NCBI RefSeq assembly: GCF_036347135.1
Contig: NZ_CP108938.1
Span: 8,742,001-8,806,000, forward strand
Reading direction: 5' to 3'
DNA from: Streptomyces sp. NBC_00775
GTDB taxonomy: Bacteria; Actinomycetota; Actinomycetes; Streptomycetales; Streptomycetaceae
DNA length: 64,000 nt
Shown: positions 33,967 to 43,274 of the stretch, piece by piece
Layout: each line of letters opens with the position of its first letter
Position numbering within the stretch: position 1 is the stretch's first letter
Notes under the pieces: generated by a model
Databases searched by the model: none
Seen by the model: only the letters and a program-made list of their open reading frames with translations
What the model was told of the DNA's origin: nothing
Translations under genes and position numbers: made by a program

Positions 33967-34905
33967 TTATGCCTGAAGGGTCGAAAGCAAGCGGTGCAAC
34001 GACCCGCCCAGGCCCCAGCGGGCGGCGAGCGCGTCCAGCGCGGCGGGATCGCGCGGCGCGTGCGGCAGCGCCGTGTCGACGGCCGGCAGGGGGACGTCAC
34101 CGGCGACCTTGACGACCTTGGGCGCGACCGCGACGTACGGCCGCGACTCGTCCAGACGCTTGCGCTGTGACGGGGTCAGCTTGGCCTTGGGGTCGTCGAC
34201 CGCGGCCATGATGCCGGCCAGGTCGCCGAACTCGGCGAGCAGTTTGGCGGCCGTCTTCTCGCCGATGCCGGGCACCCCGGGCAGACCGTCGCTCGGGTCG
34301 CCGCGCAGCAGTGCCAGATCCGCGTATCCCCGGCCGTCCACGCCGTACTTCTCGCGCAGCCATGCCTCGTCGGTGAGCTGGAGCGTGCCGACGCCCTTGA
34401 GGGGATACAGGACGCGGATTCCCCGCTTGTCGTCGACCAGTTGGTAGAGGTCGCGGTCGCCGGTGACGATGTCGACCGGTCCGGTGGCGCGTCCGGTGAA
34501 CGTGCCGATCACATCGTCCGCCTCGTACGCCTCGACCCCCACCCGCGCGATGCCCAGCGCGTCCAGGACGTCCTCGATGACGGGCACCTGCGGTGAGAGC
34601 GTGTCCGGCACCTCCTCGTCGTCCGGGCCCGCCTCGTGCTCCTCGGCCACCCGGTGCGCCTTGTAGGACGGGATGAGGTCGACCCGCCACTGCGGGCGCC
34701 AGTCCGCGTCCATGCACGCCACCAGATCGTCGGGGCGGTGGTCCTTGACCAGGCGGTCGATGAATTCGAGCAGCCCGCGCACGGCGTTGACCGGCGTGCC
34801 GTCCGGGGCCTTCACGGATTCCGGGACGCCGAAATAGGCGCGGAAGTACAGCGAGGCGGTGTCGAGAAGCATGAGTCGTCGAGTTTGCTGCGTCACGTTT
34901 CGCAT
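33967..34905 (-). CDS. 5'-3' exonuclease (FEN/polymerase-I N-terminal type)
   Basis: A 312-residue 5'-3' exonuclease of the stand-alone PolA N-domain family, acting on flaps or RNA primers in repair. MLLDTASLYFRAYFGVPESV holds the first metal aspartate; DLVACMDADWRPQWR, YEADDVIGTF and VTGDRDLYQLVDD carry the acidic metal ligands; GVPGIGEKTAAKLLAEFG is the helix-hairpin-helix. The start is uncertain: two ATGs 1 and 2 codons into MMRNVTQQ and one four codons earlier are possible and none has a good ribosome site. Here the start giving MRNVTQQTRRLMLLD is used. Confidence 0.9.
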   Translation of the reverse strand: MRNVTQQTRRLMLLDTASLYFRAYFGVPESVKAPDGTPVNAVRGLLEFIDRLVKDHRPDDLVACMDADWRPQWRVDLIPSYKAHRVAEEHEAGPDDEEVPDTLSPQVPVIEDVLDALGIARVGVEAYEADDVIGTFTGRATGPVDIVTGDRDLYQLVDDKRGIRVLYPLKGVGTLQLTDEAWLREKYGVDGRGYADLALLRGDPSDGLPGVPGIGEKTAAKLLAEFGDLAGIMAAVDDPKAKLTPSQRKRLDESRPYVAVAPKVVKVAGDVPLPAVDTALPHAPRDPAALDALAARWGLGGSLHRLLSTLQA

Positions 34906-35000
34906 CATGCCGTACGCCACTGACAGTGACCTGAACCACTCCTGTGTTTGCTCCGGGTGAGCGGGGGCAGGCGCCGCCTCTGAGTGAGCCGGTTTCGTTT

Positions 35001-35054
35001 TGAACCGTTTGGCGTATCCCGTTCCGGCCGTTCAAATCATTTCAAACTGGTTCA
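35001..35054. promoter_or_regulatory. Spaced dyad in the betaine transporter leader
   Basis: TGAACCGTTTG at 35001 and CAAACTGGTTCA at 35043 are inverted copies (one inserted base), about four helical turns apart, in a relatively AT-rich leader with GTTC repeats. It may bind the osmotic regulator of this transporter. No regulator gene lies beside it. Confidence 0.45.
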
Positions 35055-35090
35055 TATCGTTCCAGGGAATCGTTCCAACGAGAGGTACAC

Positions 35091-36170
35091 GTGTCATCCA
35101 GGCTTGAGGCCGAGCATCTCTACAAGGTGTTCGGGAGACGACCGGGCGAGGCCGTGGAGCGGCTCCGGCAGGGGGCCGACCGCGAGGAGCTGCGCGCCGA
35201 CGGCGCGACCGCCGCGGTGATCGACGCGTCCTTCACGGTGGAGCCGGGCCAGATCTTCGTCGTCATGGGCCTGTCCGGATCCGGCAAGTCCACGCTGCTG
35301 CGCATGCTCAACGGACTTCTGGAGCCGACCGCCGGACAGGTGCGCTTCGACGGCCAGGACCTGACCGCGCTCAGCGCCCGTGAACTGCGCGAGGTCCGCT
35401 CCAAGAAGATCAGCATGGTCTTCCAGCACTTCGCGCTCTTCCCGCACCGCAGCGTCCTGGAGAACGCCGCGTACGGCCTGGAGGTCCAGGGCGTGCCGAG
35501 CGCCGAGCGCAAGGAGCGCGCCACCAGGGCCCTGGAGCTGGCAGGACTCGCCGGCTGGGAGAAGTCCTGGCCCGACGAGCTGTCGGGCGGGATGCAGCAG
35601 CGTGTGGGTCTCGCCCGGGCGCTCGCCACCGACGCCGACCTGCTGCTGATGGACGAGTCCTTCAGCGCGCTCGACCCGCTGATCCGGCGCGACATGCAGG
35701 ACCAGCTGATCGAACTCCAGAAGAAGCTCAAGAAGACCATCGTCTTCATCACGCACGACCTCAACGAGGCGATGCGCCTGGGCGACCGGATCGCCGTCAT
35801 GCGCGACGGCCGCATCGTGCAGACCGGCAGTGCCGAGGACATCCTGGTGCGCCCCGCCAACGACTACGTCGCCTCCTTCACCCAGGACGTCGACCGCTCC
35901 CGCGTCCTGACCGCGGACGCCGTCATGGACACGGACGTCCGCGGCGACGAGGCGGACTGCGCCTGCGAGACCGCCACACCCGACACCTCCTTCGTGGACC
36001 TCTGCGCCATCAGCGCCCGCCTCACGCACCCCGTCGCGGTGCTCGACGAGCGGCGCGAACTCGTTGGTGTCGTCCCCCGGCAGCGCCTCGTCGCCTTCCT
36101 CGGCGACGAGCGGGAGACCCCCGCAGGCTGCGCCAGCCCTCGGAACGAGGCGGTGAAGGCCGGTGCCTAG
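35091..36170 (+). CDS. Glycine betaine/proline ABC transporter ATPase
   Basis: A 359-residue ATPase of the ProV/OpuAA type that powers osmoprotectant uptake. GTG start with GAGAGG upstream. Before Walker A (GLSGSGKSTLLRML near residue 65) is the family N-terminal LEAEHLYKVFGRRPGEAVE. Signature ELSGGMQQRVGLARAL, Walker B LLLMDESFSALDPLIRR and H-loop ITHDLNEAMRLGDRI are complete. The C-terminal region after residue 265 contains a shortened CBS-like region that may sense ionic strength. Its stop overlaps the next gene by 8 bases. Confidence 0.93.
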   Translation: MSSRLEAEHLYKVFGRRPGEAVERLRQGADREELRADGATAAVIDASFTVEPGQIFVVMGLSGSGKSTLLRMLNGLLEPTAGQVRFDGQDLTALSARELREVRSKKISMVFQHFALFPHRSVLENAAYGLEVQGVPSAERKERATRALELAGLAGWEKSWPDELSGGMQQRVGLARALATDADLLLMDESFSALDPLIRRDMQDQLIELQKKLKKTIVFITHDLNEAMRLGDRIAVMRDGRIVQTGSAEDILVRPANDYVASFTQDVDRSRVLTADAVMDTDVRGDEADCACETATPDTSFVDLCAISARLTHPVAVLDERRELVGVVPRQRLVAFLGDERETPAGCASPRNEAVKAGA

Positions 36171-38772
36171 GATCCCCTTCGGCGACTGGGTCAACAGCGC
36201 CGTCGACTGGCTGCTGGGCCACATGGCCTGGCTCTTCGACTTCTTCAAGACGGTCTTCCAGGGCACGTACGACGGCATCGACGCCGTCCTTCAGGCTCCC
36301 GAGCCGCTGCTCCTCGCGGGCGTCTTCGCCGTCATCGCGTTCTGGCTGCGCGGCACCTCCGCCGGTGTCCTCGCCTTCGTGGGCTTCGCCTTCATCGACT
36401 CCCTCGAACTGTGGGAGGACGCGATGGTGACCCTCTCGCTCGTCCTCGTGGCGACCCTCATCGCGCTGGTCGTCTCCGTGCCCGTGGGCATCTGGGCGGC
36501 GCGCTCCGACCGGGTCAGCGGGATCGTCCGGCCGGTCCTCGACTTCATGCAGACGCTGCCCGCGATGATCTACCTCATCCCGGCCATCCTGTTCTTCGGC
36601 ACGGGTGCCCCGGCGGGCATCGTGGCCACCCTGATCTTCGCGCTGGCACCCGGCGTCCGCATGACCGAGCTGGGCATCCGCCAGGTCGACAAGGAGCTCG
36701 TCGAAGCCGCCGAGGCGTTCGGCACCACACCCCGCGACACCCTGCTGCGCATCCAGCTGCCGCTCGCGCTGCCCACCGTCATGGCCGGCGTCAACCAGGT
36801 CATCATGCTGGGCCTGTCCATGGCCGCCATCGCGGGCATGGTCGGCACCGGCGGCCTCGGCGGCGACGTCAACGAGGCCATCGGCCAGCTGAACGTCGGC
36901 CTCGGCTCCGAAGCCGGCGTCGCCATCGTCATCCTGGCCATCTACCTCGACCGCATGACCAGCGCCCTGGGCACCCAGGTCTCCCCGCTCGGCCGCCGCG
37001 CCGCCGCCAGACTGCGCGCCGCGCAGGGCCTGAAGATCTGGTCCTACCGCCCCCGGCCCGCCGTGGCCATGGCGGGCGTCGTCGTGCTCGCCCTTGTCGC
37101 GGGCGGCATGGGCATCTTCGGCGGCACGAACGCGACGTCCACCGCGGCCGACGGCGCGAACGTCGGCCAGGGCAAGAAGGTCACCATCGGCTACATCCCG
37201 TGGGACGAGGGCGTCGCCTCCACCTTCCTGTGGAAGGAGGTCCTGGAGGAACGCGGTTTCCAGGTCGACACCAGGCAGTTCGACGCGGGCCCGCTGTACA
37301 CCTCCCTCGCCCAGGGCGACATCGACTTCCAGACGGACTCCTGGCTGCCGACCACGCACGAGCAGTACTGGAAGAAGTACGGCAGCAAACTCGACGACCT
37401 GGGCTCCTGGTACGGCCCCACCTCGCTGGAGCTGAGCGTGCCCGCGTACATGAAGGGCATCGACTCCCTGGACGACCTCAAGGGCCAGGCGTCCAAGTTC
37501 GGCGGCAAGATCACCGGCATCGAGCCCAGCGCCGGAATGATGAGCCTGCTCAAGAGCAAGGTGCTCAAGGAGTACGGCCTCGACAAGGAGTACAAGGTCG
37601 TCGACAGCTCCACGCCCGCCATGCTGGCCGAGCTGAAGCGCGCGTACGCCAAGCAGGAGCCCGTCGTCGTCACCCTCTGGTCGCCGCACTGGGCGTACAG
37701 CGACTACAAGCTGAAGAAGCTCAAGGACCCCAAGGGCGCCTGGGGCAAGGGCGACGGAGTACACACGCTCGCCCGCAAGGGCTTCGCCCAGGACAACCCG
37801 GTCGTCGGACAGTGGCTCAAGAACTTCAAGATGACCGAGAAGCAGCTCACCGGCCTTGAGGCGGAGATCAACAAGGCGGGCAAGGGCAAGCAGCAGGACG
37901 CCGTGCGCGCCTGGCTGAAGAAGAACCCCGGCGTCGTCGAGAAGCTCGCCCCGGTCAAGAGCACCGCCACCAGTGCCGAGGCCAAGCGTCCGCTGGACGT
38001 CGCCTGGTTCCCCTGGGACGAGGACGTCGCCGTCACCTACCTGTGGAAGAACGTCCTCGCCCGGCGCGGCTACACGCTCAACCTCAAGCAGATGGACGTC
38101 GGCCCCGTCTACACGGGACTGGCCTCCGGCGACCTCGACCTCAACTTCGACGCGTGGCTGCCGTACGCCCAGTCCAACTACTGGGACCAGCACAAGGACG
38201 ACCTGAAGGACCTCGGCACCTGGTACCAGCCGACCTCCCTGGAGATCGCCGTGCCCTCGTACGTGAAGGACGTCAAGTCCCTCGCGGACCTCAAGGGCAA
38301 GGGCAGCACCTTCGACGGGAAGATCATCGGTATCGAGCCGGGTACCGGCGAGATGAACCTCCTCAAGAAGAAGGTGCTGCCGGGCTACGGCCTGGACAAG
38401 GAGTACAAGGTCGTCGACGGCTCCACGCCCGCGATGCTCGCCGAGCTGAAGCGCGCGTACGCCAAGAAGCAGCCGGTCGCCGTCGTTCTGTGGTCCCCGC
38501 ACTGGGCCTACAGCGAGTACAAGCTCACCAAGCTCGCCGACGACAAGAAGCTGTTCGGCGAGGGCAACACGATCCGGACCATCTCCAGCAAGAAGTTCCC
38601 GAGCCAGTATCCGCAGCTCACCAAGTGGATCAAGAACTTCAGGATGAGCGAGGCCGAACTCGGCAGCCTGGAGAGCGAGATCAAGCAGCGCGGGCAGGGG
38701 CACGAGGAGGACGCCGTCGCCGCGTGGCTGAAGGAGCACCCGGACATGGTGGAGCGGATGACTCCGCAGTAG
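36163..38772 (+). CDS. Glycine betaine ABC permease fused to two OpuAC-type binding domains
   Basis: An 869-residue permease plus extracytoplasmic receptor chain. The N-terminal half (about 1-300) is an OpuAB permease with the EAA loop VDKELVEAAEAFGTTPRDTL and five or six helices. Another hydrophobic segment, AVAMAGVVVLALVAGGMGIFG, anchors the receptor part. Two OpuAC domains follow (about 345-600 and 610-869): VTIGYIPWDEGVASTFLWKE / LDVAWFPWDEDVAVTYLWKN and WSPHWAYSDYKLKKL / WSPHWAYSEYKLTKL. Fused OpuA-type proteins exist, but two receptor domains in tandem mean one protein with two receptors, or four per dimer. GTG start, coupled to the ATPase. Confidence 0.92.
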   Translation: MPRIPFGDWVNSAVDWLLGHMAWLFDFFKTVFQGTYDGIDAVLQAPEPLLLAGVFAVIAFWLRGTSAGVLAFVGFAFIDSLELWEDAMVTLSLVLVATLIALVVSVPVGIWAARSDRVSGIVRPVLDFMQTLPAMIYLIPAILFFGTGAPAGIVATLIFALAPGVRMTELGIRQVDKELVEAAEAFGTTPRDTLLRIQLPLALPTVMAGVNQVIMLGLSMAAIAGMVGTGGLGGDVNEAIGQLNVGLGSEAGVAIVILAIYLDRMTSALGTQVSPLGRRAAARLRAAQGLKIWSYRPRPAVAMAGVVVLALVAGGMGIFGGTNATSTAADGANVGQGKKVTIGYIPWDEGVASTFLWKEVLEERGFQVDTRQFDAGPLYTSLAQGDIDFQTDSWLPTTHEQYWKKYGSKLDDLGSWYGPTSLELSVPAYMKGIDSLDDLKGQASKFGGKITGIEPSAGMMSLLKSKVLKEYGLDKEYKVVDSSTPAMLAELKRAYAKQEPVVVTLWSPHWAYSDYKLKKLKDPKGAWGKGDGVHTLARKGFAQDNPVVGQWLKNFKMTEKQLTGLEAEINKAGKGKQQDAVRAWLKKNPGVVEKLAPVKSTATSAEAKRPLDVAWFPWDEDVAVTYLWKNVLARRGYTLNLKQMDVGPVYTGLASGDLDLNFDAWLPYAQSNYWDQHKDDLKDLGTWYQPTSLEIAVPSYVKDVKSLADLKGKGSTFDGKIIGIEPGTGEMNLLKKKVLPGYGLDKEYKVVDGSTPAMLAELKRAYAKKQPVAVVLWSPHWAYSEYKLTKLADDKKLFGEGNTIRTISSKKFPSQYPQLTKWIKNFRMSEAELGSLESEIKQRGQGHEEDAVAAWLKEHPDMVERMTPQ

Positions 38773-38949
38773 GCCGCGGTCATCCGTGATCGTCCCCGGT
38801 GGTCCACCGGGGGCTCGCGCCGAGGGGTGGCCTTCGTCGTACGGGGCCCGTGTCCCGTGTGGCGAAGCCCATCCCTCGCGGCATTCACGGGGCCCGCGAT
38901 TCCTCCGTACGCTCGGCTCTCCTCTTCCGCTCGTTCCTGTGAGACCTCC

Positions 38950-39915
38950 GTGCGATCCCTGTTCCGGCTCGGCCCCCTCGTCGCGGTGGCGCTGCTGATC
39001 GCCGTGCTCCCGGGCGCGAGCGCGGAACCCGCGTCCCTGGCGACGGCGCGCTTCGCGGAACTCGCCGGCGACGTGCGCGACGCCGACGGATACGTGTACG
39101 GCCTGCGGGACACCTCCGGCCGCACCATGGACGCCGCGCAGATCACCCAGGCGGCGGACGGCACCTATCTCGCCGTCTACCACACGACCCTCGGCGACGG
39201 CCGGTTCCACGCCGCGGTCGCCACCTCCACGGATCTGCGCACCTGGACCCGCCGCCACGACTTCGGCGCGGGCACCAGCCAGCCCGCACTCGCGGCCGAC
39301 GACACCGGTGGCTACGTACTGGCGTATGAGAAGGATCCGGACAACCACATCGCCGTACGCGGCTACGCCGATCCGGCCGCCCTGCTGGCCGGGGAGGCGG
39401 CCCACGCGTACGACGCGCCGCGCACCCTCTCGCGCTGCGCCGAGGGCACGCCGGACATCACCTCCGTGCACGACGGCACGGTCGAACTCACCGGCCACTA
39501 CCGGGCGGAGTGCGACACGGACCGCCAACTCCGGGCCACCCTCACGGACTTCACGACCTGGCAGGCCGAGCCCGACCGGCGCCTGGACCGCGCCCTGGAG
39601 TCCTGGGGGACCGGCGGCAACATAGGCGACCGCTCGCTCCTGCGACTCGGGGGCCGGAAGCTGGTACTGATAGAGGGTCAGCGGTGGCGTGGGGACTTCG
39701 GGAGCTGGCGGACGTACGCCTACGATCCCGCGACCGGACGGGCCGACCGGCTGACCCTGCGCACTCACGGCGGCAGCCGGGCTTTCGCCAATCCCTCGGC
39801 GACTTGGCTCACCGATCCGGACGGGCATCCGGCCCTGCTGGTCAGCCTTTTCGTGCCGCGCGAGGGCGCGGCGCCGGGGGAGTCGGGACAGCTCGTGTAT
39901 TGGCGAGAACTGTGA
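38950..39915 (+). CDS. Secreted five-bladed beta-propeller-like protein
   Basis: A 321-residue protein with a Sec signal peptide (MRSLFRLGPLVAVALLIAVL, cleavage near ASA-EPA at about residue 26). The rest is rich in beta strands and aromatic/acidic residues: DADGYVYGLRDTSGR, AADGTYLAVYHTTLGDGRFH and TSTDLRTWTRRHDFGAGTSQ resemble repeated blades of glycosidase-family-43/sialidase-like propellers. No catalytic acid set can be assigned. GTG start with GAGACC nearby. It follows the betaine transporter but has its own promoter space, so no link is claimed. Confidence 0.7.
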   Translation: MRSLFRLGPLVAVALLIAVLPGASAEPASLATARFAELAGDVRDADGYVYGLRDTSGRTMDAAQITQAADGTYLAVYHTTLGDGRFHAAVATSTDLRTWTRRHDFGAGTSQPALAADDTGGYVLAYEKDPDNHIAVRGYADPAALLAGEAAHAYDAPRTLSRCAEGTPDITSVHDGTVELTGHYRAECDTDRQLRATLTDFTTWQAEPDRRLDRALESWGTGGNIGDRSLLRLGGRKLVLIEGQRWRGDFGSWRTYAYDPATGRADRLTLRTHGGSRAFANPSATWLTDPDGHPALLVSLFVPREGAAPGESGQLVYWREL

Positions 39916-40065
39916 CCCTCGCACTCCCTCGATGTGACAGCGATGTGACGGGTGCATGAAACGGTTTGCCGAACATGCGTAGGGTGCAAACAACTCTTCA
40001 GAGGTAGTGGACCGAAGAGACCGAAGAACCAGCGGACCGACTACGCAAGGGAGGCAGCCGGAGCG

Positions 40066-40647
40066 ATGGGCGACCACAAAGAACAGCCCCTTCGGGTGGG
40101 CGCGGCCGTCCGGCGGCGGCGCCGGGCACTGGAGCTCACGCTCGCCGTCGTGGCCGAGCGCAGCGGCCTGTCGGTCCCCTTTCTCAGCCAGGTCGAGAAC
40201 GAGCGGGCCCGGCCCAGCAAGAGCTCCCTGGAGAGAGTCGCCGACGCCCTCGGCACCACCGCCGTGGAACTGCTCGCCGCGGCCGACCCGGCGTGCAGCG
40301 TCGACGTCGTGCGCGCCGACGCCGGTGCCGAGTTCACCCCCGAAGCCCAAGTGCGCCCCCTGGTGCGCGGTCACCACCAGCTGCACGCCACCGAGTTCAC
40401 CGGTGACCACGACGAGGGGCGCGAACTCCAGCACCGCAACGACAAGTTGATGTACGTCGCCGACGGCGCCGTCGAGGTCGAGGCGGAGGGCCGCGCCCAT
40501 CGGCTCGGGCGCGGCGACACGCTGTATCTGACGGGCGGTGTACGCCATCGGTGGCGGGCGACCGTCCCGGACACCCGGGTCATCGTGGTCGAGGTCGCCG
40601 ACCACATCGACGCGGTGGAGGACCGGCACGGCTTCGGCAGACGCTGA
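40066..40647 (+). CDS. XRE-cupin transcriptional regulator
   Basis: A 193-residue regulator. The N-terminal XRE HTH (residues 10-68) includes VGAAVRRRRRALELTLAVVA, ERSGLSVPFLSQVENERARP and SLERVADALGTT. The C-terminal cupin_2 domain (about 110-190) has ERxxRxHRLG-type strands: LMYVADGAVEVEAEGRAHRL, LYLTGGVRHRW. Such regulators often bind a small metabolite in the cupin. GGGAGG lies upstream of ATG. It precedes the methyltransferase but with a 90-base gap, so co-transcription is possible, not shown. Confidence 0.88.
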   Translation: MGDHKEQPLRVGAAVRRRRRALELTLAVVAERSGLSVPFLSQVENERARPSKSSLERVADALGTTAVELLAAADPACSVDVVRADAGAEFTPEAQVRPLVRGHHQLHATEFTGDHDEGRELQHRNDKLMYVADGAVEVEAEGRAHRLGRGDTLYLTGGVRHRWRATVPDTRVIVVEVADHIDAVEDRHGFGRR

Positions 40648-40734
40648 CCGTTGCCCGGGTGACGGGCACACTTTTGGGTGGCGCTGACCCTTCCGTGGCG
40701 GATCCATGTCAGGGGGCACTGCGATACTGACGCC

Positions 40735-41532
40735 ATGTCCGGTACCTCCGGTTATGCCTTCGACAACACCTCCGAGCTCGCCGGCGGGCGCTTCGACGCC
40801 CTGGAGACCTGCTACGACCCGGTGACCTTCGCCCGCCTCGCCGACCTGGGCGTCGGTCCCGGGATGCGCTGCCTGGAGCTGGGCGGAGGCGGCGGCTCCG
40901 TCGCCGGCTGGCTCGCCGACCGGGTCGGCCCGACCGGCTCCGTCCTCGTCACCGACCTCGAACCACGCTGGATGGACGGCCTCCCCGGACGCGCCAACCT
41001 GCGCGTCGTACGGCACGACATCGGCGCGGAAGAGCTCCCGGAGGGCGACTTCGACCTGATCCACGCCCGGCTCGTGCTGCTCCACGTGCCCGAACGCGGG
41101 GCGGCCCTCGACCGGCTGGTGCGGGCGCTGCGCCCCGGCGGTCTGCTCGTCCTTGACGAGTTCGACTGCGGCTGGATCCCCGTGCTCGCGTCCCCCTCGC
41201 CCGAGTCGGCCGCACTGTTCGAGAGGATGCACGACGCGGTGATGGGCATCATCACGGCGGCCGGCGCCGACATGCGCTGGGGCGCGCATGCCTACGCGGC
41301 GCTGTGCCGGGCGGGTCTGACCGAGGTGGCGTCCGCCACGTACGCCGAGTCCTGGCGCGGCGGCTCGTCCGGCACCCGTCTGCACCAGGTCAACATCCGC
41401 CAGTTGGCCGGCCGCCTGGTCGAGAAGGGCCTGACCGAGGAGCAGCTGGCCGACTGCATGCGGCTCCTCGACGACCCCGACTTCGCCGTCAACTCCTATC
41501 CGCTGATCACGACTTGGGGCGTACGGCCGTGA
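40735..41532 (+). CDS. Class I SAM-dependent methyltransferase
   Basis: A 265-residue methyltransferase with the Rossmann SAM-binding motif I MRCLELGGGGGSVAGWLADRV near residue 42, VTDLEPRWMD (motif II acidic residue) and FDLIHARLVLLHVPERGAAL (motif III/IV). RALRPGGLLVLDEFD is the strand 5 motif. Substrate unknown. ATG start; its stop overlaps the GTG of the following gene, so the two are translationally coupled and may work together. Confidence 0.85.
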   Translation: MSGTSGYAFDNTSELAGGRFDALETCYDPVTFARLADLGVGPGMRCLELGGGGGSVAGWLADRVGPTGSVLVTDLEPRWMDGLPGRANLRVVRHDIGAEELPEGDFDLIHARLVLLHVPERGAALDRLVRALRPGGLLVLDEFDCGWIPVLASPSPESAALFERMHDAVMGIITAAGADMRWGAHAYAALCRAGLTEVASATYAESWRGGSSGTRLHQVNIRQLAGRLVEKGLTEEQLADCMRLLDDPDFAVNSYPLITTWGVRP

Positions 41533-42281
41533 CACGCGCCGTACCGCGAGCCGCACCGCGTGTCGTCTCGCTCGTGCCCTCACTCACCGAGGCCGTGGCC
41601 GTCTCCGTCCCCGGGGCCCTGGTCGGCGCGACGGACTGGTGCAGCCATCCCGCGGACCTCGATGTCGTACGGATCGGGGGCACCAAGAATCCCGGGGTCG
41701 ACCGGATCGTGCGGCTCGCGCCCGATCTGGTCGTCGCCAACGAGGAGGAGAACCGCGAGCCCGATCTGACCGCCCTGCGGGAGGCGGGAATCGAGGTGCT
41801 GGTCACCGAGGTGCGGGATGTGCCGGGAGCCTTCCGCGAGCTGGCGCGGGTGCTGGACGCGTGCGGCGCGGGCAGCCGGCCGCGCTGGCTCGACGAGGCG
41901 GAGACGGCGTGGTCGGAGCTGCCCGCTCCCGACCGCCGCACGACCGCGATCGTGCCGGTCTGGCGGCGGCCCTGGATGGTCCTGGGCCGGGACACCTTCG
42001 CCGGGGACGTGCTGGCCCGGCTGGGCGTGGACAACGTGTACGCGCACCACGAGGACCGCTACCCCCGCATCCCGCTCCCCGAACTCAGGGCCACGGCCCC
42101 GGACCTCGTCGTCCTGCCCGACGAGCCGTACCGCTTCACCGCCGACGACGGACCCGAAGCCTTCGAGGGCATGCCCTGCGCGCTCGTCGACGGCCGCCGA
42201 CTCACCTGGTACGGGCCGTCGTTGGCGCAAGCGCCCCGGGTGCTCGGCGAGGCGCTGCGAGCAGCGCATCGCTGGATGTAG
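41529..42281 (+). CDS. Cytoplasmic helical-backbone metal/corrinoid-receptor-like protein
   Basis: A 250-residue member of the periplasmic-binding fold that binds vitamin B12 or ferric siderophores (PF01497-type): RVVSLVPSLTEAVAV at residue 11, VRIGGTKNPGVDRIVRLAPD, YPRIPLPELRATAPDLVVLPDEPYRF. It lacks a signal peptide or lipobox, so it is predicted cytoplasmic. The GTG overlaps the methyltransferase stop (GTGA), which argues for a joint function and against a classical transporter receptor. Confidence 0.8.
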   Translation: MTRAVPRAAPRVVSLVPSLTEAVAVSVPGALVGATDWCSHPADLDVVRIGGTKNPGVDRIVRLAPDLVVANEEENREPDLTALREAGIEVLVTEVRDVPGAFRELARVLDACGAGSRPRWLDEAETAWSELPAPDRRTTAIVPVWRRPWMVLGRDTFAGDVLARLGVDNVYAHHEDRYPRIPLPELRATAPDLVVLPDEPYRFTADDGPEAFEGMPCALVDGRRLTWYGPSLAQAPRVLGEALRAAHRWM

Positions 42282-42398
42282 GCGACGTCAGTTCATCGAG
42301 AGCCGAGGTGGCCGGTACATCCACACCTACCTGGAGCCGGAGACCTCGGCTTGGAAGCGCGGGCGCGTACGTCTGCCCGAGCTCATCCGGCCAGCCGG

Positions 42399-42782
42399 CT
42401 ACGTGGTTGCCGCGCGGAAGAGGTCCAGGAGGGCCTGGGCCGGCGGGGTGTCCACGTCGAAGAACTGCGTGGCCAGCGCGGCTGGCACTGCCGTTCCGTG
42501 CATGCGGACCTCGTGGCAACTGAAACAGAACGCCGCCTCGAATAGCGCCAGGTCGAGAGAGTCCTCGTACGCTCGGACACTCCAGCCTGGCGAGAAGCCG
42601 CAGCGGTGCTGTTGGCTGCCGGGCAGGTTCTCGATCAAAGTCAGGGCTTTGGCGGCCTCGCTCCCGGTCCAGTGGGCGACCGCCCTGCCGGGGTAGGGCG
42701 CACCCTTCTTGGCCGGCAGGGCGGAGATCCTCACGACCTCGATCAGCACGGTGGACGCGACGGCGTCGGGAGGGAGCTGCAT
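42399..42782 (-). CDS. Hypothetical protein
   Basis: A 127-residue protein of unknown function. The start MQLPPDAVASTVLIEVVRIS is preceded by AAGAAGAGC on the minus strand, a moderate ribosome site; a 48-residue longer frame is less likely. Sequence features: EVVRISALPAKKG, EAAFCFSCHEVRMHG (with two Cys near a His) and SPGWSVRAYEDSLDLALFEA. No known motif is recognised. Codon use is less GC-biased than the core genes, and it sits in a patch of small unrelated genes, suggesting an accessory insert. Confidence 0.45.
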   Translation of the reverse strand: MQLPPDAVASTVLIEVVRISALPAKKGAPYPGRAVAHWTGSEAAKALTLIENLPGSQQHRCGFSPGWSVRAYEDSLDLALFEAAFCFSCHEVRMHGTAVPAALATQFFDVDTPPAQALLDLFRAATT

Positions 42783-42965
42783 GTGCACAGTCTGCTCTTC
42801 TTGCCGGCGGCCGGCTGAGGCATGCCGAGACCTGGTCAGAGCGCAGCCCAGGCTTGCCGTTCCCCGTGGTTCCCGGCTGCGACCCGCTGGAACCGGCGCG
42901 GTGTTCTTGACCGTCAGAGGCAGCAACTTCTCGCCGGCCGGGCCGATTTGTATGGCTTGTGTCGA

Positions 42966-43274
42966 TCAGTGGCGGAGGCGCGCCGTGTTCCCGTAGATGC
43001 GCAGGATGCAGTCCCTGAAGCAGCCCAGCGGCGCGCCCCCGTCCGAGGGGTGCAGGGTCAGTTCCAGATCCATCAGGGGGCGGATGGCCTCCGCGTTCCT
43101 ACTCCCGTCGGGGTCAGGTCCTTGTACGGCCGCCCACGCCTCGAACGGCGCCCTGACGGCCTCCCAACCCGGTCCGGGCACGAAGTGGCACAAGTACGTC
43201 GGCTGGTCGATCCCGTACTGGCGGAGCTCACCGATCCGAACGTCTCCGCGCATGAGCCACCACGTCCTAGTCAC
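42966..43274 (-). CDS. Small hypothetical protein
   Basis: A 102-residue protein of unknown function. The GTG start is chosen because GGGAGGGGAC stands just upstream; a longer frame lacks such a site. RTWWLMRGDVRIGELRQYGI, YLCHFVPGPGWEAVRAPFE and GCFRDCILRIYGNTARLRH are visible blocks without a recognised motif. It lies between another small hypothetical and a palindrome at 43304-43393 that could end or control its transcript. Confidence 0.6.
   Translation of the reverse strand: MTRTWWLMRGDVRIGELRQYGIDQPTYLCHFVPGPGWEAVRAPFEAWAAVQGPDPDGSRNAEAIRPLMDLELTLHPSDGGAPLGCFRDCILRIYGNTARLRH

Noticed and set aside
36022..41583. A 1.85 kaa open frame on the minus strand across the betaine, propeller, XRE-cupin and methyltransferase genes
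   Set aside because: Antisense shadow of high-GC3 coding sequence; low-complexity Gly/Arg/His-rich product, no ribosome site, and the plus strand carries clear gene families.
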